64,000 bases of DNA from Dehalococcoidia bacterium (lineage in GTDB: Bacteria; Chloroflexota; Dehalococcoidia; GIF9; UBA5629), in the NCBI GenBank assembly GCA_041653995.1, contig JBAZEK010000001.1:682001-746000 (forward strand), read 5' to 3'. Positions within the stretch are counted from its first letter, which is position 1. Every line of letters starts with the position of its first letter. Shown here piece by piece: positions 8,938 through 17,916 of this stretch. Below the pieces are notes generated by a model, which worked only from the letters and a program-made list of their open reading frames with translations, was not told where the DNA came from and did no database searches. A program made the translations under genes and the position numbers.

Positions 8938-10101
8938 TCATAAAGATTTACCTCGGGCGCTGATCGGCCAGACCACCTCAACCTTGTCATTGCGTACGCC
9001 CACATACCAGTCGTGGGCGTTGCAGGTCGGGTCGCAATGGCCGGGCACCAGGCGCAATTTATCGCCCACCTTCAGGGCGCCTTTTGGATCTATGATTATG
9101 CCGTGTTCATCTGCAGCCGCCAGGTACGTCAGATCCTCGCGGCCGAAGACAACCGGCAGACCGGAGTCCATCGACTGCACCTTCAGCCCAGCGTCGCATA
9201 TGGCCACGTCCGGCTTTTTATGGCTGGTTATCATCGTCAATATAAATAAGGCATTCTCCCATTCGCCCTGGTCAAGCTGTTTTCCTTCCCTGTCGAGGTC
9301 GAGCCCATAGTCGCGATCCATGAAGGCATAGGAGCCGCACTGCAATTCGTTATAGACCCCGGAATTGCCCTCGAAATAATAGGTGCCGGTACCGGCGCCG
9401 CCTACGATGTCGCACTTCAGTCCATTCTTTTTAAGCGCCTCCACCGCATCCCGCACTTTAACAACCGAGGCATCGATCAGCGCCCTGCGGTCATCATATT
9501 TGCGTTGGTGTTGCGCCACGCCGTTATAGGCCTGTATGCCGGAGAATCTCAGCCCGGGCGCTGCATCGATGGCTCCGGCTAACTCTATAACCTCAGGGAT
9601 GGTCGACACGCCTGCCAGACTTCCACCGCAATCGATTTCTACCAGACACTCAAGCCCGGTGCCATGTCTCTGCGCCGCCGCAGAGAGGTCGGCCACGTTG
9701 GCCACATCGTCCACGATGACGATAGTACGCGCGCCGAATTTCGGGATGCGGGCCAGACGATCGATTTTAACGAGGTCACGAATTTCATTCGTCACCAGGA
9801 TGTCTTTAATTCCCCCGCGTGCGAAGGCCTCGGCCTCCGCGACTTTCTGACAACAGATACCGCAGGCATTTCCGAGCTTCTCCTGGAGTTTCGCCACATC
9901 TATCGACCGGTGCATCTTGCCATGCACCCTGTGCCGCACGCCCATCTCCTTTGCCAGCCTGCCCATCTTCACTATGTTGCGTTCGAGTGCGTCGAGGTCG
10001 AGGATCAGGCAGGGTGTTTGTATTTCGGCTGCAGGCATACCTGGAAGTGCAGGCACGTCGTAACCAACTTGAAGCCCTTCGAGTTTCTCAGAATTTTTCA
10101 T
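8938..10101 (-). CDS. PLP-dependent D-threonine aldolase/D-serine dehydratase-like (DSD1 family) protein
   Basis: 387 residues. The fold III alanine-racemase-like barrel starts at TPCLILDLDALERN (about 29-42). The PLP lysine is K62 in RVHGKMHRS, matching the family's R-x-H-x-K position. Gly-rich phosphate-binding segments follow (GGAGTGTYY near 236). The C-terminal beta domain ends with GHCDPTCNAHD (H355, C356), the metal-binding His/Cys pair typical of DSD1-type enzymes. The family cleaves D-3-hydroxyamino acids (D-threonine to glycine plus aldehyde) or dehydrates D-serine, and the substrate here is not determined. It is convergent with tRNA-Gly and divergent from the HtrA-like gene. Confidence 0.85.
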   Translation of the reverse strand: MKNSEKLEGLQVGYDVPALPGMPAAEIQTPCLILDLDALERNIVKMGRLAKEMGVRHRVHGKMHRSIDVAKLQEKLGNACGICCQKVAEAEAFARGGIKDILVTNEIRDLVKIDRLARIPKFGARTIVIVDDVANVADLSAAAQRHGTGLECLVEIDCGGSLAGVSTIPEVIELAGAIDAAPGLRFSGIQAYNGVAQHQRKYDDRRALIDASVVKVRDAVEALKKNGLKCDIVGGAGTGTYYFEGNSGVYNELQCGSYAFMDRDYGLDLDREGKQLDQGEWENALFILTMITSHKKPDVAICDAGLKVQSMDSGLPVVFGREDLTYLAAADEHGIIIDPKGALKVGDKLRLVPGHCDPTCNAHDWYVGVRNDKVEVVWPISARGKSL

Positions 10102-10346
10102 TTGTTTTGCATCTCCATAATATTTATTAACACCCCTATTATTACCCTTTTGAACAACTCGTTTCTCCTGTCCTGTTCAATGCCGTAGAGCCGGTGGCGC
10201 AGGCGCTCTCTACATTGACGATCGACATGCATCCCACTTGCTGACCCACTTGTGATGATTAATTAACCCGGGGTATTCTATTATAATTAATGGGGCGCAG
10301 AAGGATACAATTTATCAGTATTATTAGCGCCGGGGTAGTTGAAACC

Positions 10347-11459
10347 ATGCACTACCGTTACGGAAATAAGTTTTTATTAGTAGTCGTATTACTGGCGGCC
10401 ATGGCTTTGCCCTGCGCTGCGTTATCCGGTTGCATCCCCTCTGACAAAGCGACTCCGCAGCAGCTCGACTGGCCGGACATCATCCCAAACGTACAGGATA
10501 GTGTCGTATTGATTTTATGCAACTCGGATACCGGATGGCAGCAGGGCTCAGGCGTGATAATCGATCCTTCGGGATGCATCCTGACCAATGCGCATGTGAT
10601 AGAAAATGCCCATGCGATACTGGTTTTTATAGGTTATCAGGGCTCTGTCAACACGAATTTTAACAACGTGTATCCGGCCAGCGTTATCGACGAATGGGCG
10701 GAAACCGACATGGCAACCATAAAAATCGCCCCCGGGTCGATCGCTTTAAAGGCCGTAAGTTTCACCAAACCCAGCGTTCCCAGGAAAGGCACACGGGTAA
10801 TGGCACTGGGCTATCCGGTCGCGGACACCATCGGTATCATGGCTTCCAACGAAGACCAGTCCGTCAGCATTACGACCGGGATCGTATCCGCAATCCGTGA
10901 TGTCAACGGGCATGCCTTCATCCAGACCGACGCGTCCATCAATCCGGGCAACAGCGGCGGACCGCTTATCGACAATACGGGTGAAGTCATAGGTATCAAT
11001 ACCTTCTGGCTGGAGGAAACACAGGGGCTGAATTTCGCCGTCGCCGTCAATTCGAATAATTCCTTTATCAGGAATTCAATCAGCAAGGGAGAACAGATTG
11101 TTACGCCGTCGATAATTCCCCTCGAGATATCCAATTATAAGTACGATGTTGTCTACTCTACCACCGCCGGCGCAGCCGGGTGGGATGTACCGTATACAGT
11201 GACGATCACTTGGGATACATCCGTTCCTGCCAGAAGCAGAATAACATACACATCCGATGCTCTTTCCAATACGGTTGATGACGCAAGCTATTCAGCGGAC
11301 CACACGGTATTGCTGCAGAGCGGGACCTGTCCGCAACCCGACGGGCAGAACACCTCCAATTGCATCTGGTCCAAAAGAGATTACACCGTCAGGATCTACT
11401 CCACCGATATCTATGACCGGACGCTGGAATCTCCCAAATATCTGCTGAAATCCCCTTGA
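10347..11459 (+). CDS. HtrA-like trypsin-fold serine protease lipoprotein with Ig-like tail
   Basis: 370 residues from the ATG at 10347, chosen because it starts a lipoprotein signal (lipobox LSGC, Cys 29). The earlier ATG at 10290 sits only a few bases after a TATAAT box (10282-10287), so it is probably untranslated leader. The S1C catalytic triad is visible: H83 in TNAHV, D121 in ETDMA and S203 in NPGNSGGPL. The protease should act outside the membrane. Unlike DegP or DegS there is no PDZ domain. Residues about 255-370 instead look like an Ig/beta-sandwich module (YTVTITWDTS, RDYTVRIYSTD). It faces a convergent Ig-like lipoprotein gene. Confidence 0.9.
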   Translation: MHYRYGNKFLLVVVLLAAMALPCAALSGCIPSDKATPQQLDWPDIIPNVQDSVVLILCNSDTGWQQGSGVIIDPSGCILTNAHVIENAHAILVFIGYQGSVNTNFNNVYPASVIDEWAETDMATIKIAPGSIALKAVSFTKPSVPRKGTRVMALGYPVADTIGIMASNEDQSVSITTGIVSAIRDVNGHAFIQTDASINPGNSGGPLIDNTGEVIGINTFWLEETQGLNFAVAVNSNNSFIRNSISKGEQIVTPSIIPLEISNYKYDVVYSTTAGAAGWDVPYTVTITWDTSVPARSRITYTSDALSNTVDDASYSADHTVLLQSGTCPQPDGQNTSNCIWSKRDYTVRIYSTDIYDRTLESPKYLLKSP

Positions 11460-11477
11460 GCAGGTACAATACTGTTA

Positions 11478-12644
11478 TCAGGGAATCCTGTATTTCAGGA
11501 TCAGTTTTGCATCGTCAAAACACAGCATATCGCTTGTGTTGTCCCAGTTGGTGGTGGTGAAGAGCTGCATCCTGAACTGGCAACGCGATTGACCCGCCTG
11601 GACCAGGTTCTGTATCACGTGTTCTCCGTTCGAGGAATTTGCGACATCGATCAGCCAGGGCGAGAGGGGATATTCGATGATATTTCCCCCGCTGACTAAT
11701 GCGCCCGGCCTGTTATACGCCAGTATATCCAGGTCGGACAGCGCGCCGTACTGGAAAAAGTATATCTCCAGTGCGCCCATATTGCCGTACATCGCTATGT
11801 CATAGGTAGGATTACCCACCTTTTTATAGCCGCTCAGGTCCAGCATCGCGCCGGTCACAACCGCGTTGGGAGGGATACCCGAGATATCGAAACTGAGAAA
11901 GGCGCGGCTGGGTAGATTAAGGCTGGTATCGCCCACGCAGGCAGTTTCCTGAAGGGTGTAAATAGCATTATTTTTCACCAGCGCGCCGGATTCTCCCGCT
12001 ATGGCGGGCAATGTTACTGAAATCTCCTGCCCGCTCTGATAAATGACCCCCGCCGAGCCTGTATAGACGGTCAGAGCATCGCTGACAACTCCGTATGAAT
12101 TAGTTGCAGTGAGCTTGTAATTCGTGGTCACGTACGGATGCACAATAATGCTGCCCTGGGCGCCCACGACTCCGCCGGGCTCCAGGCTGACCAGCGTGGC
12201 GTCCACAGTGCTCCAGTGCAGTGTGACATCGCCACCCGGACCTACATAGGTCTTGTCCGAGGAAAAATACCGTATGGAAGGCTGTTTTACCTGCTGCACT
12301 ACGGCGCCGCTAACGACCACCTGTGTCCTGGCCGTGGTGCTGCCCGAGGAATTATAGGCGGTAAGCGTATATTGCGTGGTCTGCGCAGGAGTAACGGCGA
12401 TGCTCCCCTGGATGGCCACGTTGCCCACCCCGTTGTCGATAAACACCTTGGATGCGCCCGTCACCGCCCAGCTTAATGTGCTGTACTCGCCGGCCTTGAC
12501 AACTGTGGGGGAAGCCTGGAAAGTATGCACCACGGGCAGGAAGCTCATGCCGCTGATCTCTCCGGGAAGATAGCTGCATCCGGATAGGGGGATGGTAATC
12601 AGAAGAAGAATTAGGGCCATTTGCGTAATAATTCGAGATTTCAT
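11478..12644 (-). CDS. Ig-like lipoprotein with C-terminal beta-sandwich
   Basis: 388 residues with a GAGGTGAT ribosome binding site. Lipobox LSGC at 20-23. Two tandem Ig-like modules follow (about 38-110 and 122-195), each with a 'VTLHWS/STLSWAV' strand and a 'TTQYTLTAYNSSG / TTNYKLTATNSYG' strand, a pattern common in bacterial surface and polysaccharide-related lipoproteins. Residues about 210-388 form a beta-rich region with a 'RAFLSFDISGIPPNAVVTGAMLDL'-type strand pair, resembling DNRLRE/CBM-like sandwich domains, although the identity is not certain. No catalytic residues are seen. Its stop is 18 bases from the stop of the protease gene. Confidence 0.8.
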   Translation of the reverse strand: MKSRIITQMALILLLITIPLSGCSYLPGEISGMSFLPVVHTFQASPTVVKAGEYSTLSWAVTGASKVFIDNGVGNVAIQGSIAVTPAQTTQYTLTAYNSSGSTTARTQVVVSGAVVQQVKQPSIRYFSSDKTYVGPGGDVTLHWSTVDATLVSLEPGGVVGAQGSIIVHPYVTTNYKLTATNSYGVVSDALTVYTGSAGVIYQSGQEISVTLPAIAGESGALVKNNAIYTLQETACVGDTSLNLPSRAFLSFDISGIPPNAVVTGAMLDLSGYKKVGNPTYDIAMYGNMGALEIYFFQYGALSDLDILAYNRPGALVSGGNIIEYPLSPWLIDVANSSNGEHVIQNLVQAGQSRCQFRMQLFTTTNWDNTSDMLCFDDAKLILKYRIP

Positions 12645-12967
12645 ATATCACCTCGCCATTTTATTCGTATCCATCAATTTGACCTGCCAAACGCTAAAAT
12701 TCAAAATAACTGACTATGGGTCAAGAGCAGTCTCTACCAACTGTGCTTATTTTCATAATAGATAACGTACAAAGCGGAGAGAAGTTTATTTCAAATCGTG
12801 CCGTTTACTGCTCACAGCCACTATCTCCCAAGCTCCACTTCGGCTATCCGGCCTTTTTGATATGATATCTGTTGTACAGGAAGTTTACCCGTTTTCTGTT
12901 TGGACGGCAAGGATTTTTCTGTATGCCGGGCATCGGTAATATTTTTTTAGCCGGAGGAGTCATAATC
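12645..12967. other. Intergenic region, divergent
   Basis: Upstream region of two divergent genes. It contains a small GATATGATATC palindrome near 12859 and the strong GGAGGAG ribosome binding site for the next gene. The longer reading frame that starts at 12872 lacks a ribosome binding site. No RNA gene or convincing promoter was seen. Confidence 0.5.
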
Positions 12968-13618
12968 ATGGAATCACCTATCGTAAAGGTCAAGATCCTG
13001 GGAATCTCGGGCACACCCATCAAGGACGGGAACTGCGACAAACTGGTGCAGGTGGCTTTGAAGGCTGCGGCCGGGGTACCGGGAGTCGAGACGGAGTTCG
13101 TGACGCTGGCGGATAAAAAAATCGCGGAGTGCAAACACTGCCAGTGGTGCGTTAAAAACAAGGCCAGGTGCAAGATCAAAGACGATGTACATGACGTGCA
13201 TGACAAGATGTTCGCCGCGGACGGGATCATAATGGGCGGTCCGACCTACTGCCAGGTGCTGAGCACACAGCTCCAGAACGTCTTCTTCCGCGGCAGGGAG
13301 GAGATATTTTTCGGGCATCGCTGCACGGGCAAGGTGGGCGGCGCACTGACGCTGGGGTGGTTCGGCGTAGGGATGGAGTTCGCCCTTAAGGTCATCGAAC
13401 AGATGATGATGAGCTGGCAGATCATCCCTGTGGCCAGGAGCAGCGCCATCGTCAGCACCTTCTGGAAGGGGGAGCATGTCAGGTACCAGGAGAACGGCGT
13501 GATGGACCATCCGGCAGGCGTCTTCGGCGCCATGGGGTTGGGGACCAGCGTAGCCAAATATGCGCAGATGATGAGGTATGCCAGGGACGCCGGCGTAGGG
13601 ATATTGCCCAAAGCGTAA
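12968..13618 (+). CDS. Iron-sulfur flavoprotein (NADPH-dependent FMN reductase family)
   Basis: 216 residues from the ATG with GGAGGAG 8 bases upstream. The flavodoxin-like fold opens with KILGISGTPIKDGNCDKL (about 9-26), the FMN phosphate loop. It is followed by the compact motif C55-x2-C58-x2-C61-x6-C68, close to the CX2CX2CX4-7C cluster motif of archaeal and clostridial iron-sulfur flavoproteins (Isf). GGPTYCQV near 97 is the second FMN loop. Isf proteins move electrons between ferredoxin and small acceptors such as O2 or H2O2 in anaerobes. The real electron partner here is unknown. The gene is monocistronic by spacing. Confidence 0.88.
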   Translation: MESPIVKVKILGISGTPIKDGNCDKLVQVALKAAAGVPGVETEFVTLADKKIAECKHCQWCVKNKARCKIKDDVHDVHDKMFAADGIIMGGPTYCQVLSTQLQNVFFRGREEIFFGHRCTGKVGGALTLGWFGVGMEFALKVIEQMMMSWQIIPVARSSAIVSTFWKGEHVRYQENGVMDHPAGVFGAMGLGTSVAKYAQMMRYARDAGVGILPKA

Positions 13619-13731
13619 AAACCTTTGCAATTGGTCGGTCCTTAACCCGGGTAGTACAATCAAATCACAGCCCGGCAGTTGATGCAGTTTATCAAGTGGC
13701 TTTATAAACGCTGCCAAAGCGGAGGTTTAAC

Positions 13732-16275
13732 ATGTCGGACACTCAGGGTGGACAGGCAAAGCGCAGGGTTTTCGGAGAACGCAGGAGGAGGCCTGATTCG
13801 GCGCCGCCCGGCGGACGTGAGCGGGCGGGAACGCCGCAGCGGCGCGAATACCCGACAGGAGGCACTCCTACAGGCGGATTTGGCACGGGCGGCGGCTATG
13901 ATTCCGGCGGCGGTCTTGATACCGGCGGCGGGCTGGGCGGCCTGTTAGGGGGATTGGCCGGTTTATTCGGCACGGGAGGCGTGAACAGCGGCTCGAACCG
14001 GGCAGGCGGCAGCGGTTGCCTGACGGGGAAAACAGGCTGCCTGATGATGCTTCTCGTCATCGGCGCGGTAGTGTTAATCGCATTCCTCATGTTCTCAGGC
14101 GTTTGCAGCATACCTGCCGGTATGGACGAGTTCTCAGACCAGTCCTCACTGCTTGATCAGTCGGCGCTGCAGGACAGCAGCATGTCCACTCAGGCGCTTT
14201 CCCTCACACCGGCCACCAGCGGCCAGAAATGGCTGGTCATGCTCTACCAGGACGCCGACGACAGGATACTGGAAAAGGACATCTACATCGATTTGAACGA
14301 GGCCGAAAAAATCGGCTCGTCGGGCCTGGTCAAGATCGTGGCGCAGATAGACCGTTATAACGGGGCCTACAGCGGCGACGGCAACTGGACAGGCACCAAG
14401 CGCTTTTTAATCAGCAGGGATGATAACCTCGGCAGGCTGCGCTCACAGGAGATCGCGGACCTGGGCGAGATGAACATGTCCTCGGGGCAGACTTTAATCG
14501 ATTTCGCTACCTGGGCCATAAAAACGTATCCATCCGATAAATATGTGCTCATCCTCTCCGACCACGGCATGGGTTGGCCGGGCGGCTGGAGCGATCCCAA
14601 TCCCAGGAGCAGCGGAGACCAGAGCACACCGCTGGGATCCCGCCTGGGCGACCTGATTTACCTGAACGAGCTTGACGGCGCGCTGGGACAGATCCGCGCC
14701 AATAGCGGTGTAGATAGGTTCGAGCTGATCGGCCTGGACGCCTGCCTGATGGGACAGCTCGAGGTCTTCACGGCGCTTGAGCCGCATGCCCGCTACGCGG
14801 TCGCCTCCGAGGAGGTCGAACCATCTTTAGGCTGGGCATACACCAGCATTTTTAAAAAGCTGGTTGAAAATCCCAACATATCCGGCGCCGACCTCGGCCG
14901 CACCATAGTGGCAAGCTATATCGATGACGACCAGCGCATCTCCGACAGCAGCGCCCGCGCGGACCTTCTGGGCGAGGGCTCGGCTTTATCAGGCCTGTTC
15001 GGAGGATCATATGACGTATCTTCACAGGGGCTTGCGCGCGAGATGGGGCGCGACTCGACGCTGAGCGCGGTGGACCTGTCGAAGGTCGGCCAGATCAACA
15101 GCAGCCTGAACCAGCTTGCCTTCACTTTTCAAAACACCAACCAGCAGGCGATGGCGGGAGGACGCACCTATGCCCAGAGCTTCACCAGCATTTTCGGCAG
15201 CCAGGTACCGCCCTCTTATATCGACCTGGGCAATTTCCTGCAGATAGTCAAACAGAAAAGTAATAACGCCCAGGTCAACCAGGCGGCCGATGCAGTGCTG
15301 GCCGCCATCAGCCAGGCGGTCATCGCCGAGAAACACGGCGCCGACGTACCGGGAGCAACGGGAATCGCGATTTACTTCCCCAACTCGCAGCTTTACCAGA
15401 GCTCAGTCGCGGGCGCCCGGTCATATACCGCCATCGCCAGCCGCTTCGCCGGCCAATCGCTGTGGGACGATTTCCTGGCCTATCACTATACCGGACGCAA
15501 GTTCACGCTGACAGACACCCGCCCAATCGTACCGGTTGGAGTATCCGTGAAGTCCCCGGCCGCAGGCGGGATCAGTATATCGAAGATAACCGTCTCCAGC
15601 GCTCAGGCTGATCCGCGTAACCCTGTCATGTTGAGCGCCGACATAGGTGGCGACAACATCGGATATATTTATCTGTTTGCCGGCTACTACGACCCTCAGA
15701 GCAATTCTATCTTTATTGCGGACGAAGACTACATCGAAAGCCCGGATACCCGCCTGGTAAAGGGCATCTATTACCCGGACTGGGGCAAGGGCGAATTCAC
15801 CCTGGATTTCAAATGGGAACCGATCATTTTCGCCGTAGATGACGGGACCAACCGTGTGTATTGCCGGTTCAAACCCGAAAGTTACGGACGCAACTTTGCC
15901 GAAGCTGTCTACACGGTGGACGGCACCTACACCTTCGCCGATAGCGGTGAGCAATGCCTGGCTACACTGTATTTCAGCGACGGCGCGCTGCGCAGGGTGC
16001 TGGGTTTTACAGGGCAGAGAGAGGCCGGTGCTCCGCGTGAGATCACGTCCACTACGGGCGATAAATTCACCGTCACTGAAAGCTGGCTGGAACTGGACAG
16101 CGGCGGCAACGTGACCAACACAGTCTACCAGGAGGGAGGCACACTGACCTTCGGCAGGCAGCCGCTTACCTGGAAGACGCTGGATGCCGCACCCGGCGAT
16201 TACATGGTCGGTTTTGTCGTGGAAGACCTGGACGGCAACAGCCAGCTATCGCTGACGCAGATAACCGTTCAGTAA
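13732..16275 (+). CDS. Membrane-anchored clostripain-family (C11) cysteine protease
   Basis: 847 residues. Residues 1-100 are a cytoplasmic Arg-, Pro- and Gly-rich disordered tail with FGTGG/TGG repeats. A single transmembrane helix at about 104-123 follows. The peptidase C11 domain spans about 160-590: KWLVMLYQDADD opens the caspase-like sheet, the catalytic His is H278 in SDHGMGWPGG, and the catalytic Cys is C338 in GLDACLMG. The C-terminal about 230 residues are beta-rich accessory modules. With the N-terminus inside, the protease domain faces outside. The family cleaves after Arg or Lys. The upstream GGAGG fits the start. Confidence 0.9.
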   Translation: MSDTQGGQAKRRVFGERRRRPDSAPPGGRERAGTPQRREYPTGGTPTGGFGTGGGYDSGGGLDTGGGLGGLLGGLAGLFGTGGVNSGSNRAGGSGCLTGKTGCLMMLLVIGAVVLIAFLMFSGVCSIPAGMDEFSDQSSLLDQSALQDSSMSTQALSLTPATSGQKWLVMLYQDADDRILEKDIYIDLNEAEKIGSSGLVKIVAQIDRYNGAYSGDGNWTGTKRFLISRDDNLGRLRSQEIADLGEMNMSSGQTLIDFATWAIKTYPSDKYVLILSDHGMGWPGGWSDPNPRSSGDQSTPLGSRLGDLIYLNELDGALGQIRANSGVDRFELIGLDACLMGQLEVFTALEPHARYAVASEEVEPSLGWAYTSIFKKLVENPNISGADLGRTIVASYIDDDQRISDSSARADLLGEGSALSGLFGGSYDVSSQGLAREMGRDSTLSAVDLSKVGQINSSLNQLAFTFQNTNQQAMAGGRTYAQSFTSIFGSQVPPSYIDLGNFLQIVKQKSNNAQVNQAADAVLAAISQAVIAEKHGADVPGATGIAIYFPNSQLYQSSVAGARSYTAIASRFAGQSLWDDFLAYHYTGRKFTLTDTRPIVPVGVSVKSPAAGGISISKITVSSAQADPRNPVMLSADIGGDNIGYIYLFAGYYDPQSNSIFIADEDYIESPDTRLVKGIYYPDWGKGEFTLDFKWEPIIFAVDDGTNRVYCRFKPESYGRNFAEAVYTVDGTYTFADSGEQCLATLYFSDGALRRVLGFTGQREAGAPREITSTTGDKFTVTESWLELDSGGNVTNTVYQEGGTLTFGRQPLTWKTLDAAPGDYMVGFVVEDLDGNSQLSLTQITVQ

Positions 16276-16363
16276 TGTCTGCTCACGCTGTGGCATCAAA
16301 CACACAACGCTGAATGCCTTCAGAGCATCCGGTAGTGCTGGTTATGTAAAGTTTAAAAAACAG

Positions 16364-16585
16364 CTACTTCTTGTACTTTGGATTGTATTCAAAGGCCAAC
16401 CTGACCCTGGCGCGGTAGCTGATGACCTTGCCTTTTTCGACATGCACGTAAAATTTCTGCACGTCGGCGACATGTACACCTTTCACTCTTTTGGATGCCG
16501 CGGCGACGGCTGTCGCGACAGCATCGTCAAACGACTTGGAGCTGGACCCGATTACCGTAATAACCTTGGCGACGGTATTCTCCAT
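16364..16585 (-). CDS. Dodecin
   Basis: 73 residues, full length for the dodecin family. These small proteins form hollow dodecamers that bind and buffer flavins or CoA. The beta-alpha-beta-beta order is clear: AKVITVIGSSSKSFDDAV, a helix with AVAAASKRVKG, then VQKFYVHVEKGKVISYRARV. The flavin-stacking Trp found in many dodecins is replaced (VQKFYV). A strong AAGGAGGG ribosome binding site precedes it. It is on the same strand as the YegP-like gene. Confidence 0.93.
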   Translation of the reverse strand: MENTVAKVITVIGSSSKSFDDAVATAVAAASKRVKGVHVADVQKFYVHVEKGKVISYRARVRLAFEYNPKYKK

Positions 16586-16638
16586 GACCGATCCCTCCTT
16601 TGAGACTATTGGCTTTATTCAATATTCAAATTCGCTGT

Positions 16639-16815
16639 CTATTTTTCCTCAATCTTTGCTGTAGGGGCGTTTTTCTTAACCGACTCTATGCCCTTTTTGG
16701 CGGAGTCCTTGCTGGTGTATCCCTCTCCCACGGCGATGATTTGGCCGTTGGTCGCCAGCAGCTTCCAGCGGAATTCCCCTTTCTTGTCCTTGTACAGTTC
16801 GAATTTTGCAGCCAT
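16639..16815 (-). CDS. YegP-like (DUF1508) small protein
   Basis: 58 residues with AAGGAGG upstream. The sequence MAAKFELYKDKKGEFRWKLL followed by ATNGQIIAVGEGYTSK and then KKGIESVKKNA is the DUF1508 repeat pattern (F-E-L/I-Y-K-D, W-R/K-L-A-N-G, G-E-x-Y-x-S-K, G-I-x-S-V-K-x-N). E. coli YegP has two such repeats, and here there is one. The function is unknown, although the family is often linked to stress-induced small proteins. It lies between dodecin and the Gly/Gln-repeat gene, all on the minus strand. Confidence 0.88.
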   Translation of the reverse strand: MAAKFELYKDKKGEFRWKLLATNGQIIAVGEGYTSKDSAKKGIESVKKNAPTAKIEEK

Positions 16816-16877
16816 CTATTTCCTCCTTTTTTTATTATCAAGGGCGTTCACTGCTTATGCGGCAGCCGACCCTGATA

Positions 16878-17579
16878 TTACTTGATCATCCCTTTGATCA
16901 CCTGCATCATGGTGGATGCCACGAGGTTGCTGGACTGCTGGCGATAGCCGCCTCCCATGGCGCTGCTGGATACGACCGCATTCACGATCGCCTCCAGGTT
17001 GCTGCCGCCCCTCTGCTTGGTGCTCATAAACGACATGCCGGCCTGCAGCAGATCGCCCAGGTCGAGGCCGTCCTGGCCCTGCTGGGTCTGCTGTCCGCCG
17101 GATCCACCCAGCAGCGAGCCGAGCACGTTGCCGATGCCGCCGCCCTGCTGTTGAGATTGCTGTTGCCCGCCGCCCAGCAAAGAGCCGAGCACGCCGCCCA
17201 TTCCGCCGCCCTGCTGTTGAGACTGCGACGCCTGTCCGCCGCCCAGCAGGTCCTGTATCAGCGTCATGGCATTGGCCGGCGTGACCTGTTGGCCCTGGAA
17301 CTGCTGCGAGGCCTGCTCCAACCCGCTGGCATACATTTGTGACGAGCCGCTTTTGCGCTGCCGCAGCATCTGAGCGGCATACTCGAGCTGGCCTGCCGGA
17401 TCAGCGCCCTTTCTCTCGCGCATGGCCTGCGTGATCACCTCGAAGGTATCCACCATGTTGTCGCCGTGGTCGTGGTTGTTGTCATCGGCGTCATTGAGCT
17501 GCTGCCTGTTATCGGCAAGTGTGCCGGTGACTGATTGGAATAACTGTGCCAGGTCTATGGACTTCGATTGACTGGCCAT
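16878..17579 (-). CDS. Gly/Gln-repeat protein of unknown function
   Basis: 233 residues with an AGGAG ribosome binding site. Residues 1-90 are helical and acidic with an Asn/Asp/His-rich stretch (DDNNHDHGDN). Residues 110-165 hold a duplicated 24-residue unit, QQQGGG(M/I)G(G/N)VLGSLLGG. The last 60 residues are helical again with a Met-rich end. No signal peptide is seen. The 'GxVLGSLLGG' pattern resembles DUF937-type low-complexity proteins, but I cannot assign it. It may self-assemble through the repeats (inference). Confidence 0.7.
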   Translation of the reverse strand: MASQSKSIDLAQLFQSVTGTLADNRQQLNDADDNNHDHGDNMVDTFEVITQAMRERKGADPAGQLEYAAQMLRQRKSGSSQMYASGLEQASQQFQGQQVTPANAMTLIQDLLGGGQASQSQQQGGGMGGVLGSLLGGGQQQSQQQGGGIGNVLGSLLGGSGGQQTQQGQDGLDLGDLLQAGMSFMSTKQRGGSNLEAIVNAVVSSSAMGGGYRQQSSNLVASTMMQVIKGMIK

Positions 17580-17916
17580 TCTTTTCTCCTGTTATTATAT
17601 TCGTTTACGTTTATTAATCATCAAAAACGGTGCCCGGGCAATATGGAACTTCCATAGGAGGCAACAAGAAAGGATCCCTCTGCCGTATATAAGCGCTCAC
17701 TCAGCCTCGTAAATCCCCGGCCGCCGACCGGCTTAATTTACGGTTCTCCTCAAATCCCACTCGCAGTAACTATACGAACCAGTGATGACGCAATTAATGC
17801 TTCAAAATAACGGCTGCACCGGCCGCTATAACCACTGATTAATATATTTTTATAGTGTCATATTGAAACGATAAAGTCAAAATATTTTTCAATAATACGG
17901 ATGTATTCACGTTATT
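17580..17916. other. Intergenic region, AT-rich
   Basis: 337 bases between two minus-strand genes. It is AT-rich near 17815-17895, where a TTGACT box and TATAAA box occur on the minus strand with an over-long 20-base spacing, so a promoter is only possible. I see no RNA gene, repeat or clear terminator. Confidence 0.4.
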
